64,000 bases of DNA from Takakia lepidozioides (GCA_030704615.1 CM060733.1:69750001-69814000), one strand, 5' to 3'. Shown: positions 34,149-46,644, numbered from the stretch's first letter. The notes: generated by a model from the sequence alone, not told the origin. Made by a program: numbers and translations.

Positions 34149-35118
34149 ATGGGGTCGGGCAGGACAAAGCGAAAGCGGAACGGCCCGAAAGACGATGATC
34201 CCAGTGAGCCCGGTGGGGGCAACGTGTCACCGAAGCGGCAAATGGAAGAGGCGATTTATGCTTCTGAAAGCGAGGCCGCTTGAGAGTGGGAGGAATTTGG
34301 GGATTCGGAGCCCGGGGACTTCCCAAAGGCTCCGCCAGACCAACAGATGTCTCCCATGCCAGCAGCCTTTTGGGAGGGGTTGCTGGCGCAGTTTGGCGGG
34401 ATGCTAAAAGACGTGATGAGGGCGGCTAATGCCACTTCCACCAAGGCGAAGTTTAAGGTGAAGCCTAAGGATTCGAGGGCGTCCGAAATTGGAAGACACT
34501 CAACACGTGGCTCTTGGAGCTAGAGCAGTACTTCCGGGCGGCCAAGTTGAGTGATGAGGATTGGGTGGAAGTGGCTCCCACCTATTTGAGGGCTATGCTC
34601 AACAATGGTGGCAGAAGCGCCTTCATGACCAAAGGCCGAAACCTTGAGCTGGAGTGGGTTCAAGGAACTTATGAAAAGACAATTTGTGCCCCTCAACGCG
34701 TCCCGGCTCGTCCGGGACAAGATGAGGAACTTGAAGCAACGGATGACATTCGGGGATATGTTCAGGCTTTCAATGTGCTATTGCTCGAAGTCGCGGATAT
34801 GGCGGAACCAGAAATGGTCTTCAACTTTGTGGCAGGACTGGCCCCATGGGCCAGCCCAAATTGGAGGAGAGGCCACCAAAGACTTTGAACAAGGCAATTG
34901 AAAGGGCTGAATGCTTCTCGGATGTCCCTAGGGACGAAAGACAGGGCCGTACGGAGCTGAACCACAAGAAGGTCCGGCGGGAGGGTGACTCCTTCCGACC
35001 AGAAAAGAAGTGGGATAGGCCACGCGGCGACAATGGCATATGGAAATCGAAGGGAGGGCCTTCGCACGTCAAGGCGGCACTCGGTGCTCCGAAAAGAAAA
35101 TCAGGTGCGGCGGCTTAA
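34149..35118 (+). pseudogene. Family C gag, truncated and frameshifted
   Basis: The ATG at 34149 starts MGSGRTKRKRNGPKDDDP. Further landmarks in shifting frames are PAAFWEGLLAQFGGMLKDV, WSGFKELMKRQFVPLNASRL, GYVQAFNVLLLEVADMAEPE and RPPKTLNKAIERAECFSDV. These match the inverted copy at 59729-61235. At least three frameshifts or stops are present, and the sequence breaks off at 35118 before the zinc knuckle, protease and everything downstream. Confidence 0.85.
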
Positions 35119-36600
35119 TACCCCAGCCCAAAAACCCGGACTGACTATGTAGCCTCCGCCTGTGTAGGCCTTGGCAACTATAGCTACAAAGTAATGAAAA
35201 TAGTAAAGAGACGGAGGGGAAGAATAGAGGCCCGACCAAGCAAGATCTAATCCTGATCTATGCTATCAACTACCAGACTTCTCTCAAAGTTCCTCGCTCT
35301 GCAAGATGGTAAGGTGTAGGAGGTATATCTATGTCCAGAAACCTGCCACTAACCTTATCCCAAGCTACAGTAGCCCTCTCTAACGAGCCCTCCTCTTCTC
35401 TCTGCCAGGTAGAGACAAAGCAATACTTCTCTATCTTTTGTTCACTGAATATCAAAGAGAACAAAGGCAGAGTTTGGTGATCTCTCAGCTCAAAAGCTTT
35501 GAGATTGTTGCGGGTGTCCTCATTGCGAAGGACTGCATCACCCTCCAGCAACACAAAGTGCCCGGCTGGTATGAATCCCCGTGTGTAGTTGTCTCGTGCA
35601 GAGTGAGATTGGCATTGACATCTGATTGCACGCACATGTGCAGCTCCCCCTCCCTTGCTCCAATACAACACTTCCTTGTGACTGAACACCTTGGTCCCTG
35701 GAGTTGTCTTTGGCTGTGTCCCCAAGCTCTCAACCACTCAGGTATTTGGCCTACCGTTGGCACAGAGCTGCTCTCTCCAACACCAACAGGACGGACATGG
35801 CTATACCTTGGGGAGTTACACTGAATGTAATGTCACGCTAAAGCCCTTCGACATCGGCTAGAGAGTGTGTCCGTTGTAAAGACCTGGCAGATCGGCAATT
35901 TGAGCCGACCAATTCTTCAGCTCTCTCTCAGGCCCGTACCTGGAATGCGCTTAACACTGGCCCGCCGGTGGCCTTTGAATGCGAGCAGTAAGTCACTAGT
36001 GCTTCAGCCTTTTTAGGCACTAGCAGAAGGATGGCCGATGTCACTGATTCCCTCTCTGAAAGTTGGAGAACACCATCACATGTAGAGTTTGGAATCACCA
36101 AGTATATTACGAAACAGCACAGGACCGTCACATAGATGCTCTGGAAATACCGGCATAGTCTCTCAGGTCATACATGTACATGTCGTTGCTGCCAAAGGCC
36201 TCTCCACTGATATTGGAGTTGCAAGAGATGGGAGAATCATCACATCTGGGCATTTGCCAACTGTTCAACCACCCATTCACCGTCTCCCCTTCACGTTCAC
36301 ACAAATTATCATTAGGTACATCTATCTTGGGTGGTAGCCAACGTGTCGAAGGATCAGATTTCACATCTTGCCACTCGTTCATCTTCCCTGGCAGCTTATA
36401 TCGCTGGGGCTGCCAAGTAGCCGGAAGCTCACACAACTTCTGCCAAGTCTCTACAGCTTCACACTTCTGGCCAAGTGAGTTGAGACCGAGTCGGCCTGTG
36501 GGGATGAGTGCTCAGTCGCACCAACTATAGCCACCACCTTTGAATCAAAGGTCTTTCAAACAGGCTTCAGTATAACCGCTGGTCATATCATCATATCGTC
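35118..36600 (-). other. Unidentified repeat-like block with an LTR-end motif
   Basis: At 35118 the plus strand reads TAATACCCCAGCCCAAAAAC then CCGGACTGACT, the same motif found inverted at the LTR end near 46644. This marks 35118 as the likely edge of an LTR on the minus strand. Minus frames at 35737-35270 (155 aa, with EQKIEKYCFVSTWQREEEG and TPYHLAERGTL) and 36436-36128 (with NEWQDVKSDPSTRWLPPKID) look coding-like but match no family I know. They are broken by stops. Confidence 0.4.
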
Positions 36601-37589
36601 ATATTTCCACAACTATACCGTAAAAGACATATCGGTTTTGCTGGGCCGCATTCTTCAAGCGATGATGAACAACTCGATATTGTTGCTTACTCCTTTATGC
36701 CTCTGTTTCCTCACCTTTGCTGGAGCTACCGTCCCACTTGAAAAGACTGCCAATGCCACTTACCTACGAACCCTGTAGAATATACTAAGTAACATCTCCT
36801 ACAGATCGAACACCGTAGCAGCATATATGCATCGCAACTCATTTGAGTACCATCTCTCAAAACATGGTATCTTGCTTTATATTCTTAAAAGTAAACAAAA
36901 TGCCAGTGCTAACTAACACTCATGTCTTGCACTGAAAAACACAAGCAGATCTCTCAAGTGATTGAAAACTAAACTCACGCCGTCATGACACACAAACACA
37001 AAATACAATCACTCGGGATTCCAAGAACGCAGATAATATCCACGCAGCTTTCTGAAGTACATGGGGCCTTGCCGGAATCATCTGCCACTCCCCCTCGCAA
37101 GACAAATGCTCTGGACCAAGCTCCCTCCACCAGCGTGGCGTGACCTTCGAGTCCCCCTCCACTCTTTCGCCGGAGTTTGAGCGAGATGTCAACTGGAAAC
37201 ACCTCAAGACTTCATCCAAGGCCTCGAGACTTAATTACTCTTAAACCTTTCTACTTTAGGAAAGGTCAATGACAAAAATCTACGTTCTATCATTCGCGAT
37301 ATTGCTAATGTAAGGTCAAAGGGTCGGTTCGTTTAGGGACCATCAGTCTGTGTAGGCTTGCCTACATTAAAGTGGTCTTCTCTCTTGGGATCTGTCCCAG
37401 TACTTGGTTCTTCAAAATCCCAATTGGTGGATGTATGGCTCTCATTACACTAATCACGATGTGTGTGCCTTATGGCTTAATCGGGGTTTTATTTTTTTTC
37501 CTCTCAATAAGTTATGAATAAAATTAATCAAGGCAATAAATCCTGTTCTCAAAAAAACAAAATAAAATAAAATCACTCATTAAAATAGG
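36601..37589. other. Spacer, no gene recognised
   Basis: No supported ORF is present. 37380-37580 has AATAAA signals followed by an AAAAAAACAAAATAAAATAAAA-type tail (about 37547-37572), which could be the 3' end of a plus-strand retroposon. Its body is not identifiable. Confidence 0.4.
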
Positions 37590-37840
37590 TCGAGCCAGGG
37601 GCACCCCGAGCTATGGGGACTCCACCCCACAACATCCTACTCTCATCAGTGCACTCACACACTCGCACACTCGCACACAGAGAGCTCGCGGTCGTGAAAG
37701 CTCAACTCGAGAGAGATGAGCGCACGACCGACGAGAGTGAAGATAAGATCTTCCAGATGTCAAGTTTAGATCTTGACATCGAATTAATTCCAAGTGTTAA
37801 ATACAAATAACTAGATTTATTCTAGTTAGTTTCACACTGT
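37590..37840 (-). repeat. Diverged LTR fragment related to family A
   Basis: GTCGAGCCAGGGGCACC followed by a GGACTCCACCCCACA-like tract and later TACAAATAACTAGA align with the same order of words at 45280-45530 and 2810-3060. Identity is lower than among those copies. It carries a CACAC-rich run (37655-37680). Confidence 0.5.
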
Positions 37841-37879
37841 GTTTAATTTAACTTGACAGCTTTGTCAGCCTGGTTGTAA

Positions 37880-40800
37880 TTGACTAGCAAAGAGAGTGGT
37901 CCAGATGAAGGGGTCCCCCAAGGGCGGTAGAAGGCAATAACCAAGGCCATACTGCCCTAGGACCTATGCAATGAAGCAAGCAATGCTCCAGGGTTTCAAT
38001 GGTATCAATAGAGCAGCAGGTGCACAATAAAGCATCCTGAAAGCTCAAGAATTGACCAACCTTCAAAACCCTATTAGCTATCTGCCAAAGGAAGGCACTA
38101 ACTTTTGCTGGTTTTGTCTTATCCCAAACTATTTTCCATATGCATCCCTAGTTCTCCTGCCTGAAGTTAGCATGACTCCATCTGGCGTTCCATGTTGCCT
38201 GTAATGGAGCTGTCTTGAGGAGAGCTCTATAGGCTTTCTTTGCAGAATAAGAGAAGAAGGCTTGTGGCTTCCCCCGTAAGTTCCCTTCAAATTTCCAAAG
38301 CCATTCAGCGGGATCTAGCTGTAGTTTTTGGATCTCCTGTCCACCTATCCAGGCAAATGTCTCTTTGGCAAGCCAAAAGAGTATTTGAATAGTTGGAGGG
38401 TGCAACGGGTTGAAGTCCTTTGAGGGGGCAGACCAATGGCAGATATGAGCAGGTTTGGCCATGCTGTAGGGAAGGAAAGCTTATCCGCTGAGGCAAGGGA
38501 AAGAGCACCAGAGAAGGGGTCAGGTTGGGATCCATACCCTTTGAGCAGAGTGCCTTGAGAGTCAGAGATGTAGACTATGATAATCTGCTGAGCTCGGAAG
38601 ATAATCCATTGACCAGGGCAGACAGGGAGCTCCCCAGCCCTGAGAATGATTTTCCAGGTGTCTGGGACTTGTCGGATTATTGTGTTAATGCCAGACCTCA
38701 ATATGTGAGCTCCCAGGGTAGTCTGGAGGGATTGTGGAAGTACTATGCCAAAGATCCCTGATTTGGGAGATGCCTCTAACATCCCATGCAATCCATCTTT
38801 TTGCTTGATTTTTCTCTTCCCCAGAGGGTTTTGCCGAGTTGAGGAACAAGTGTTGTCTAAGGGTCTCTTGGAAGGTTTTTGGCGTCTATTTAATGAGAAA
38901 GGGCCTGAATTTGTTCCAAGAACCCCAGATAGAGGCCCATAGGGGAGACCCCAAGGTTTTGTGTCTAAAACCTTGAGAGATCCAGCGAGTGGAGGGGGCC
39001 CATGAGACAGCCGTGAAGGGAGAACTGGCTGAAATATTGTTGGAGACCAGCAGTTTCCACCATCCCCTTCAGGGCCCACAAAACGAGGGAGCCATTTACC
39101 CAGCAGAGCCTGAATCTGGGTTCCTGGATCAAGCACTCCAAGGCCACCCTGTTTTTTTGGCTGGCAAATCTGATGCCAAGACACATGGGGTCTTTTGTTC
39201 TGGGAGGCAGCTTGAGCCCCCCATATGAAGTTCCTTATGCATTTCTTGCCTTCCTAGATGAACTTGGGATTTGGCCCCCAGGTTGATGCAAAATACCAGA
39301 TTCCAGCCAGGAGAACTTGGTTGGCCACAAGGGCTCGGCCTATGATGGACAGGTACCTAGATCCCCAGTATCCCAATTTTTGCTTAAGCTTGGTTAGGGT
39401 GGCTTCCATTCGTTGATCACCGGAGATATTATTTCCAAAGGTGTGGCCCAATAAAGTCATTGTTTCCCCATCTTTAAGCCACACAAGGCCTAGACCACTT
39501 CCCCAGGTAGGTTGAATGCCGATTGCAGATTTGGACGAGTCCCCCACTAGTAGAGCCTTGGTCTTGGACCAATTCACTCTGAAGCCAGACACATTACAAA
39601 AGTGCAGAAGGGTCATCTCAATAGCTTTGAGGGTTGAGGGGTGTGCTTCTAGAAGGAGGAATGTGTCATCCTCAAACATCAAGTCTTTAGCTTGGATCCA
39701 CATCTGCGATTTTGGGTTGTGCAACTTCAGGCCTTTGATTAACAGGTTTTCATTAAGGAGGTAGCCGAGTGCATCTGCCACAAAAAGAAATAGGAAGGGT
39801 GCCAAAGGGCAGCCCTGTCTTACAGATCTCTGCAAGCAGAAGGATTTAGTGACATGCCCGTTGATGATAACCCAACTGGAAGCATTGAGAAGGAGGAATC
39901 TGGACCCATTTACAAAATCCTGGAGGTAGACCTATCTTTGTCAAGACTAATAGCAGAAAGTCCCAGTCTACCCTATCGAAAGCTTTCTCAAAGTCCAATA
40001 GCCAAAGGGCTAGGGCTTGATTAGATGCTTTTGCATAGGATGAGGCCTCTTGAGCTAAGAGGACATTGTCCAGAATATATCGCCCTTTAATGAATCCTGC
40101 TTGACTTGTTCTGATAAGGTAGGGTAGCAGGGGTTGTATTCTCAGTGCGAGGGCCTTAGCTATGATCTTATAGGAGACATTAAGCAACGTGATGGGTCTA
40201 TAGTTGTTGATGTCTGCCCTATCCCCTTTCTTGAACATGAGAGATATGACACCTTGGGACATTATGGAAGGCATAGCTCCCTTGACTTTGATCTCATTTG
40301 CCATGTCGCAAAAATCAATGGATATTTTGGGTCAGAGAGCTTTGTAGAATTCTATAGGCATCCCATCAATACCCGGGGCTTTATTGTTGCTCATTTGCTT
40401 TAGGGCAGCCCCCAGTTCCTTAGGCGTAAACACCGCCTCCAGAGGAGGAGTATCAGAGGGTTTAACTTTCAGTGGAATGGCTTGCAGGCATCGAGCTAAA
40501 CGTGAAAAGGCCAGAGGGTCAGGGTGATCTTTTTGAAAGAGCTAGCTGAAGTGGGAGAAGGTTGTATTGCAAAGGTCTTTGGGGATTGAGGATTTTGTTC
40601 CGTGGGGATCAGTATAGAGCTCCGAGATATTTTGGAGAGCTCGTCTCTGTTTCATTTTTTGGAAAAAATACTTGTACATCTTTTCCCCCTTTGCTGACCA
40701 GTTGACACCTGCCTGCATTTGCATTTTTTTGTTCTTGAAGGAGCTGGAACTTTCCAAGATTCATACGGGCTTCAAGGTAAGTTTGAAAGGTATGTTCATC

Positions 40801-41790
40801 ACAGGTGTTGTTTTCTATACTCTTTTTACAGACACTGAGGCATTTACTTGGGGCTTGAAGACGCTTTTTAAGGGCAGAGGAGATCTCTCTACTAAGATCT
40901 TGACTGGTTTTGCTAGAGGCAGATAGCTTTGCCTAAAACTTGAGAATAGGGCAGGATAAGTGGTTTCCAGAGTTGAGCCATTCTTTCTCCAGAGAGGATT
41001 TGAAAGAGGAATTTGAAAGGTGAGAGGAGTTGAGCCTGTATATGCCCCTGCCTCTCTTTTGAGCAAAGGGCATGACAAGCGTTGCTACTACCACTGCATG
41101 ATCAAAACCCTGTGCAATAGGTTCCTGGGGCGAAAGAACTGCTCCATTCGTGAGGGAAAGAGAAAGGTAAATCCTATCTAGTCGAGCCATAGAAAGATCT
41201 GCAAGCTGTCGATTATTGGTCTAGGTGAAAAGAGGGTAGATTGAGGAAGTGTTCTGGGGGGGTCCTGCAAGTTCTGAAAGGCTATGGGTTTGCAATAAGG
41301 CCTGTCAAGCGGCCTCTTCTTCGATATTGAGGTGAGGGGAAGAGCTACCAAATCTATCTCTATCATTTTCTACCATGTTAAAGTCCCCTGCAAGGACCCA
41401 TTGGTGAATGGAGGTCTCTGCTGTCATGCGTTCATTTATCTTGACCCATAGGGTTGAGCGGGCGGCTGCTACGTTAGGAGCGTAAATGTTAATAAATCCT
41501 ATTGGCTCTAGATCATTTGGGAGAGAAAGGGAGCAAAATTGAACACGACCAGGTTCCCAGACCTCATCTTTGATAAGGTATTGACTGAGTGAGGGGGCCA
41601 AAAGGATGGCGGTGCCTCCTTTAGAGCCTTCAGAAGAGGGTTTCCAGAGAGCAGAGGAGAAAGGCCAGAGTTGATCGTTTAGAGGAGAAATTTTGTGCTG
41701 GTTGAGCTTATGTTCCCAAAGAAAGATAATAGATTGAGCTTGCTGGAGGGGGCCAGCCAAGCCCTAATCTTGATTTTCTTAAGGCTTGAA
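37880..41790 (-). pseudogene. LINE (L1-type) ORF2: endonuclease, reverse transcriptase, zinc motif
   Basis: Minus-strand order: endonuclease (41790-40930) with IIFLWEHKL, GFINIYAPN, WVLAGDFNMVE and GFDHAVVV; reverse transcriptase (40430-39254) with FKKGDRADINNYRPITLLNV, TSQAGFIKGRYILDN, LLDFEKAFDRVDWDFL, RQGCPLAPFLFLFVADALG and FEDDTFLL; then a C-terminal region with the zinc motif ALLCTCC...HCLLHC (38066-37900). Several frameshifts and stops split it, and the catalytic F/YADD reads FEDD. The 5' end is truncated at about 41790, where it interrupts family A gag. It would have copied LINE RNA into the genome. Confidence 0.92.
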
Positions 41791-42744
41791 TGATCAGAGC
41801 CAATTCCCCTTGCAGCACCACCCACTGGCATTTCTCGAGCCACACCAACTCTCTCCACTGGTACTCGTGGCTCTACCTCTAACACACTTGGGCGAGCGGG
41901 TGCCATTGATGGCGTAGATGACACTGTCTCAGCCAATGTAAAGGACTGTGGAAGCCTTGTCTGACGACTCACTTCCCCCCTTTGTGGATCAAAATCCACA
42001 TCCGCTCCTCTTGGCTCAGGAGCACGCGTTGCTACTCGAGTGACAGCAGCAGCAGAGTCCAATACATGCAATGGCCCTGCAAGTGCGGCTCCACACATGA
42101 AGCCCATACCAATCTGGTCTTCCTTAGGCATAGGAAGTAGTGCAGGTGGGGCTTGAACCTCAAGCCTTGGAGCTGGCGCAAGCTTGAGTGGATTTCCCAG
42201 CTCCATCTTTATTTGTCCCACTACTAGTGCTTGCAGTTGGGGATGTTGGTGTAGCTGCTGGTATCGCCACTGCCCTTGTGCCTCTAGTGATGGAGACATA
42301 GTCAGGTGACCAATATTGTTGTCACTCCTCAATCTCCACTTCATTTCCCCGCCTAAACTCATGGTAGTCATCCATAGGCGGCCCCTCAAGGTGCTGAAAC
42401 AGCCCCTTCCACGCCATAAAAGACGTAAATAGTTGTGGATTGTGCATCTGCTGCAAATCACACCAACTATTAAACTCATGTATGAAATCATCAAGCTCGA
42501 TAATGCCCACAGCTCCCGAGTACCGACGTGGCCCCTTGGTAGCTCCATACTTTTCCTCCATCGTATCCCACAACAATGGCACGGAAATGGCTTGCACCCT
42601 CGGCGAGAATCCTCCTAACTCTGAGTCTGAACCTTCCTCAGAAGACACTGAAGGTGAAGGTGGCCTAAACCGCACACCTCGTCTTGTATACCTATTAGTA
42701 TCGCTGGTGCTCGTACCGGCACTCTCCTCAGCAACTGGTGGCAC
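41790..42744 (-). pseudogene. Family A gag (minus copy), internally deleted
   Basis: The N-terminal part (42744-42322) reads RRGVRFRPPSPSVSSEEGSD, WDTMEEKYGATKGPRRYSG, IIELDDFIHEFNSWCDLQQ, almost identical to the plus copy at 47056. It then passes to a segment with LAPAPRLEVQAPP and EDQIGMGFMCGAALAGPLHV that in the plus copy lies at 53090-53230, so the zinc knuckle and about 500 bp are missing here. No ATG precedes the conserved start in either copy. Sequence ends at the LINE junction near 41790. Confidence 0.85.
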
Positions 42745-42849
42745 CTCCGTGATGAAAACTCACACTCAAACCGGCTATCAACTTGTCTTTAATCCCCCTT
42801 TCCACGAGATAACCGGGTAGAGAACCTGTTGCGGCTTATGGTTTGGAAT

Positions 42850-42912
42850 ACTAGGTTCCTATTCTGAACCTGCACCTGCACCTGCACCTGCACCTGCACC
42901 TGCACCTGCATC
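42850..42912. repeat. Hexanucleotide repeat (GCACCT)n
   Basis: About eight uninterrupted copies of CACCTG lie in the leader of the minus family A element. The plus copy has only TGCAAGTGCAAG-like remnants at the matching place (46919), so the expansion is specific to this copy. Confidence 0.9.
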
Positions 42913-43459
42913 CACCGCAGGCACTCCTATGGTCTGCTGGTCGTCAACCCAGCCTCACCATAAGAGAAACAATGATGGTCTGTTGGTCATCACCCCAGCC
43001 TCACCACCGACAGCACGCTCTTGGATTGGCCGCCACAATATTTCTGGCACAACCACCTATAAAAGCAAGCGCCCAAACCAAACTAGCATGACGCACAGTC
43101 AAACATGCATGTGTGGGAGGGAGATCCAAACACAGGAAACTCAAACAACAACACCTCCCACAGCTTAAATCCATCGATTTCCTTGCGGCTTCAATAAACC
43201 TACAAGATGGCCAAGTCTCTATCCAAACTAGCTCTGCCTCCGCTTACGGAAAAGCTTTGGCCTACAAGAATGATGGAAGACTATAGAGAAGAGAAGCTAA
43301 AGCAATCTCTAAGCCCAGAATGCTCTTATCTCATTACTCCCCCTATCTTCACACTCACTCTTGCTTGAGCAATAAACAAGGCTATCCTTAAAGAACCTCT
43401 CAAATAACTCTCAAGAGCCCTCAAATTATTGCCATGAACTTCTGAAATATGCCCTCAAT

Positions 43460-44060
43460 CAGCCCCTCACATAGACCCACCGAGGTTTAAGAAGTTCGCA
43501 AACTTGGACTCTAAACAGTCCACCCAAAGGCCCTAGGCGCCCGCCAATAGTGGCCTCCAAGGTCTCCAACCAGCCCTCACAATGGCTCCACAAGCCTGCC
43601 CAATATGGCCTCCAATGACCTCCAATAGTCCTCCAAACAGCCCTTAAGAAGCTCCACAAATCTGCCAAGTATTGGCCTCCAAGGACCTCCAACAGTCCTC
43701 CAACAGCCCTTAAGAAGCTCCTCAAATCTGCCAAGTATTGGCCTCGAAGGACCTCCAATAGTCCCCCAAAGAGCTCTTAGAAAGTTCCATAAGTCTGCCC
43801 AATATGGGCCTCCAAGGACCTCCAATCGTCCTCCAACCAGCCCTCACAAGGCTCCACAGGCCTGCAAAACATTGGCCTCGAAGGACCTCAAATAGTCCTT
43901 CAAACAGCCCCAAGCAGGCTCCACAAACCTGCAAGATATTGGCTTCAATAGACTCCAAATAGTCCTCAAGCAGGCCCCAATACCTGCAAAATATTGGCCT
44001 CAATAGACCCCAAACAGTCCTCAAGCAGGCCCCAATACCCATAAGGCTCCAAAAATATCC
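43460..44060. repeat. LTR minisatellite 1, about 68-72-bp units
   Basis: On the minus strand, units built around GGTCCTTGGAGGCCAATA, TTGGCAG, TTTGTGGAGC and GGGCTGTTGGAGGACTATT repeat about eight times with drift. The same repeat occurs in the plus element at 45905-46380. The Trp/Gly/Leu-rich ORFs it creates are by-products. Confidence 0.9.
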
Positions 44061-44069
44061 ATAGTCAGT

Positions 44070-44370
44070 CGATTTTTCATCCGTCACTGACCAAATTTCA
44101 TCCAAAACCGCGATTTCTCATCCGCAGGTCCGATTTCATCCACTGGCGCAGTTTCATCCGTCGCCGCAATTTTTCATCCGATAGCGCGATAGTTCATCCG
44201 CTGCCACGATTTCATCCGCTGGCGCAGTTTCATCCGTCGCCGTGATTTTTCATCCGATAGCGCGATAGTTCATCCGCTGACGAGATTTCATCCTCTGGCG
44301 AAGTTTCATCCACTGCAACCGATTCTCATCCAAGAGCGCCAATTTTCATCCACTGGCTCCATAGTTCATC
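44070..44370. repeat. LTR minisatellite 2, TTTCATCC units
   Basis: TTTCATCCG or a variant recurs about 16 times at roughly 19-bp intervals. A higher-order unit of about 77 bp is visible: GGCGCAGTTTCATCCGTCGC occurs at 44144 and again at 44221. The plus element lacks an equally long array. Confidence 0.9.
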
Positions 44371-44394
44371 CGATTGAACAATGGTGGTGCTCCC

Positions 44395-44490
44395 AACTCT
44401 GGGGCAATGTTCCCACGCGTTCTTATGCGTTCCCACGAGTTCCCAAGGAGTTCCCAAGCGTTCTCACTCGTTCCCACGCGTTTCCAAGCT
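44395..44490. repeat. LTR minisatellite 3, GTTCCCACGCG units
   Basis: About eight tandem copies of an 11-bp word (GTTCCCACGCG and variants such as GTTCCCAAGGA). The plus element keeps diverged traces (GGGAACGGTCAC, 45850-45870). Confidence 0.85.
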
Positions 44491-45589
44491 AGGGTTTGCG
44501 CCGCTTTGCCTCTGCGATTGCTGCAACGAGCTATGGCTTCTATGGAGCAACCAGAGGTGTTGTTCTTGGTTTCTTGAGCATCATTAGACCACCAAGAGTG
44601 CCTCTAACTCCCTGAGCAAGCTATTTGCCACACAACAAGCTCTCTTTCTCTATAGAACTTATTGAAACAAATATAGAACAAGCTATTGAGCTTTCTATGG
44701 CATACCCTCTTCTAGCCATCGCATGCACTCATAGTGCTTCCTTCCATCGCCATAGTGCACCTCTTAAAGCTCCTAATCCAACCCTGCACTTGCCACTTCC
44801 ATAGACATGCTCTTCCCAAGCTTGGGATTGAAACCCCAACTCAAAACATGCTCTATAAATACACTATTCTGCCCTAAAGAGAAATCAGATGTCTGCCTCC
44901 ACTCATAGCTCTCCTAAGCTTGAAGTTGAAGACTCCCACAAGCTGAAACCATGCTCCACACATACACCGCTTGTTTCCTTAACACCCGAGCTCTTCTTGA
45001 ACTCCTCAAATCCTGCAACACTTGCAGAACAAAAGCTTCTTCACAAGCTCTCAAACTTTTCAATGGGGCTCTCCTTGAAGACCTCCTCTTGTACATAAAC
45101 ACCACAAGGCTTTATTTTTGCAAACCCTGCAACACCTTGTAACTTAAGTACTATCTATCAAGCTATCTTCCACACACAAGTGCTAACTATGCTAACACCT
45201 TGCACTCATAGATGTAAACAGGTCTTCTTCTAGTGATACGGAAATGGTGAAAATAGGAGAAACCACTCTATCACGTTATATAAGTCAAGCCAATGGCACC
45301 TTTGCTGAAGGACTCCACCATACAGACCTCACCCACTCTCCATCTCAAGAACTAGAGCTATGGCGGTGAGAGAGGCCTCGGGAGACTCGACTAGAAGAAG
45401 ACGAGCCTGCCTACGTCTCACGTGGAGATAACCTCTCCACGTCCCAAGTGAGGTTCGCCATCTCACTTGGCACATGGAACCAAATGAAGTCCCAATGCCA
45501 ACAAAATACAAATATAAATGTATAATGTCCTAATTAGTTAGAAATAACTATTTCTAACTAATCACAAACAAAACCATAACAAGGTAAAA

Positions 45590-46644
45590 ATCTTGATTCT
45601 TGAGCTCCAAATAGAAGTGAAGCTTGTTGTGTGGCAAATGCATTGCTAGGTGAGATGGAATCAAGCTTGGTTGTGGCTTGAGGTGAAAAAGATCAAGGTA
45701 GTTTGCCTTGGTATCTCATAGAAGTCATGGATGCTTGAGGAGAGCAAGCATGAAGCTCAAGGAAGCCCAAACCCTAGCTTGGAATGCACAAACCTTAGCT
45801 TGGGATGCACATGAAACCCTAGGTGCATAGGAACAGTCACCAAAGTGTGGGAACGGTCACTATAGGCTAGGAACATAGTGACATATAAAGACAATATAGG
45901 GCTTTTGGAGGATTTTCAAGGGCATTTTGGAGGATTGTTTGGGGGATCTTTGGGGTCCTTTGGGGAGCTTTTGGAAGACACTCTGAGGAGCTTTTGTAAG
46001 GCACTTTGAAGAGCTCTTGAAGAGGTATTTGGATGACTATTTGGAGGCCTATTTGCGGTCCTTGAAAGCCAAGTTTTGGCAAGTTTTGGGAGCATTGGAA
46101 GGCTATGTGGAGGACCATTTGGGGTCTTTGAAGGCCAAGTTTTGGCAAGTTTTTGGAGCCTTTGGAAGGCTATGTGGAGGACCATTTGGGGTCTTTGAAG
46201 GCCAATATTTGATAAGTTTTTGGAGCCTTTGGAGGGCTGTTTGGAGGGCTGTTTGGGGTCCTTGGAGGCTGATATTTGGCGAGCTTGAGTCTTTGGCGAC
46301 TTGTTGAAGGACTAGTTGGGGTCCTTGAGGGCCAAGATTTGGCAGGCTCTTGGGGCCTTGGTGTACTGTTTGGAGTACCATTGTCCAAGCTTTGGGAGTC
46401 TTAGTGAGATTGTTTGAGAGACATCTTGAGGGATCTTAGAGAGTTATTTGAGAGATTCTTGAAAGGTCTTGTCTATTGCTTAAGCAAAAGAGTGTGGAGA
46501 TAGGGTAGTGGGATGAGAGCATGCTGTGATAGGAATTGCTTTAGTCTCTCTTCCTTGTAGTCTTTCACCCTCTCTGTAGGCCAAAACCTTTCCGTAGGTG
46601 GAGGCAAGAGTCAGTCCGGGTTTGGGCTGGGGTGTCTTACAGGA
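45590..46644 (+). repeat. Partial 5' LTR of the plus family A element
   Basis: It matches the inverse of the minus element's LTR: GCTTGTTGTGTGGCAAATG (about 45645), the AAACCCTAGCTTGGA words (45770-45780), the minisatellite (45905-46380), and the end GGGCTGGGGTGTCTTACA (46644). Its first half is missing; it meets the minus element's LTR start head to head at about 45590. Confidence 0.7.
45905..46380 (+). repeat. LTR minisatellite 1 in the plus element
   Basis: Units with GGTCTTTGAAGGCCAAGTTTTGGCAAG repeat (here split as GGTCTTTGAAGGCCAAG and TTTTGGCAAG), followed by GGCTATGTGGAGGACCATTT, about six times with a 66-70-bp step. They are diverged from, but homologous to, 43460-44060. Confidence 0.85.

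Larger units (their letters stand above)
43201..45585 (-). repeat. Full-length family A LTR (5' LTR of the minus element)
   Basis: On the minus strand it starts near 45585 (TTATGGTTTTG, compare TGTCATGGTTTT at 59374) and runs about 2.4 kb to CATCTTGTA at 43201, where the plus copy has TGTCTTACA (46644). The first 1.3 kb match the LTR fragment at 1740-3108. The rest contains three minisatellites. The leader 42745-43200 follows, then gag. Ends are estimated from comparison among copies. Confidence 0.7.

Noticed and set aside
43577-44105. Trp/Gly/Leu-rich repetitive proteins on the minus strand
   Set aside because: They are translations of the LTR minisatellite; frame and composition follow the DNA repeat.
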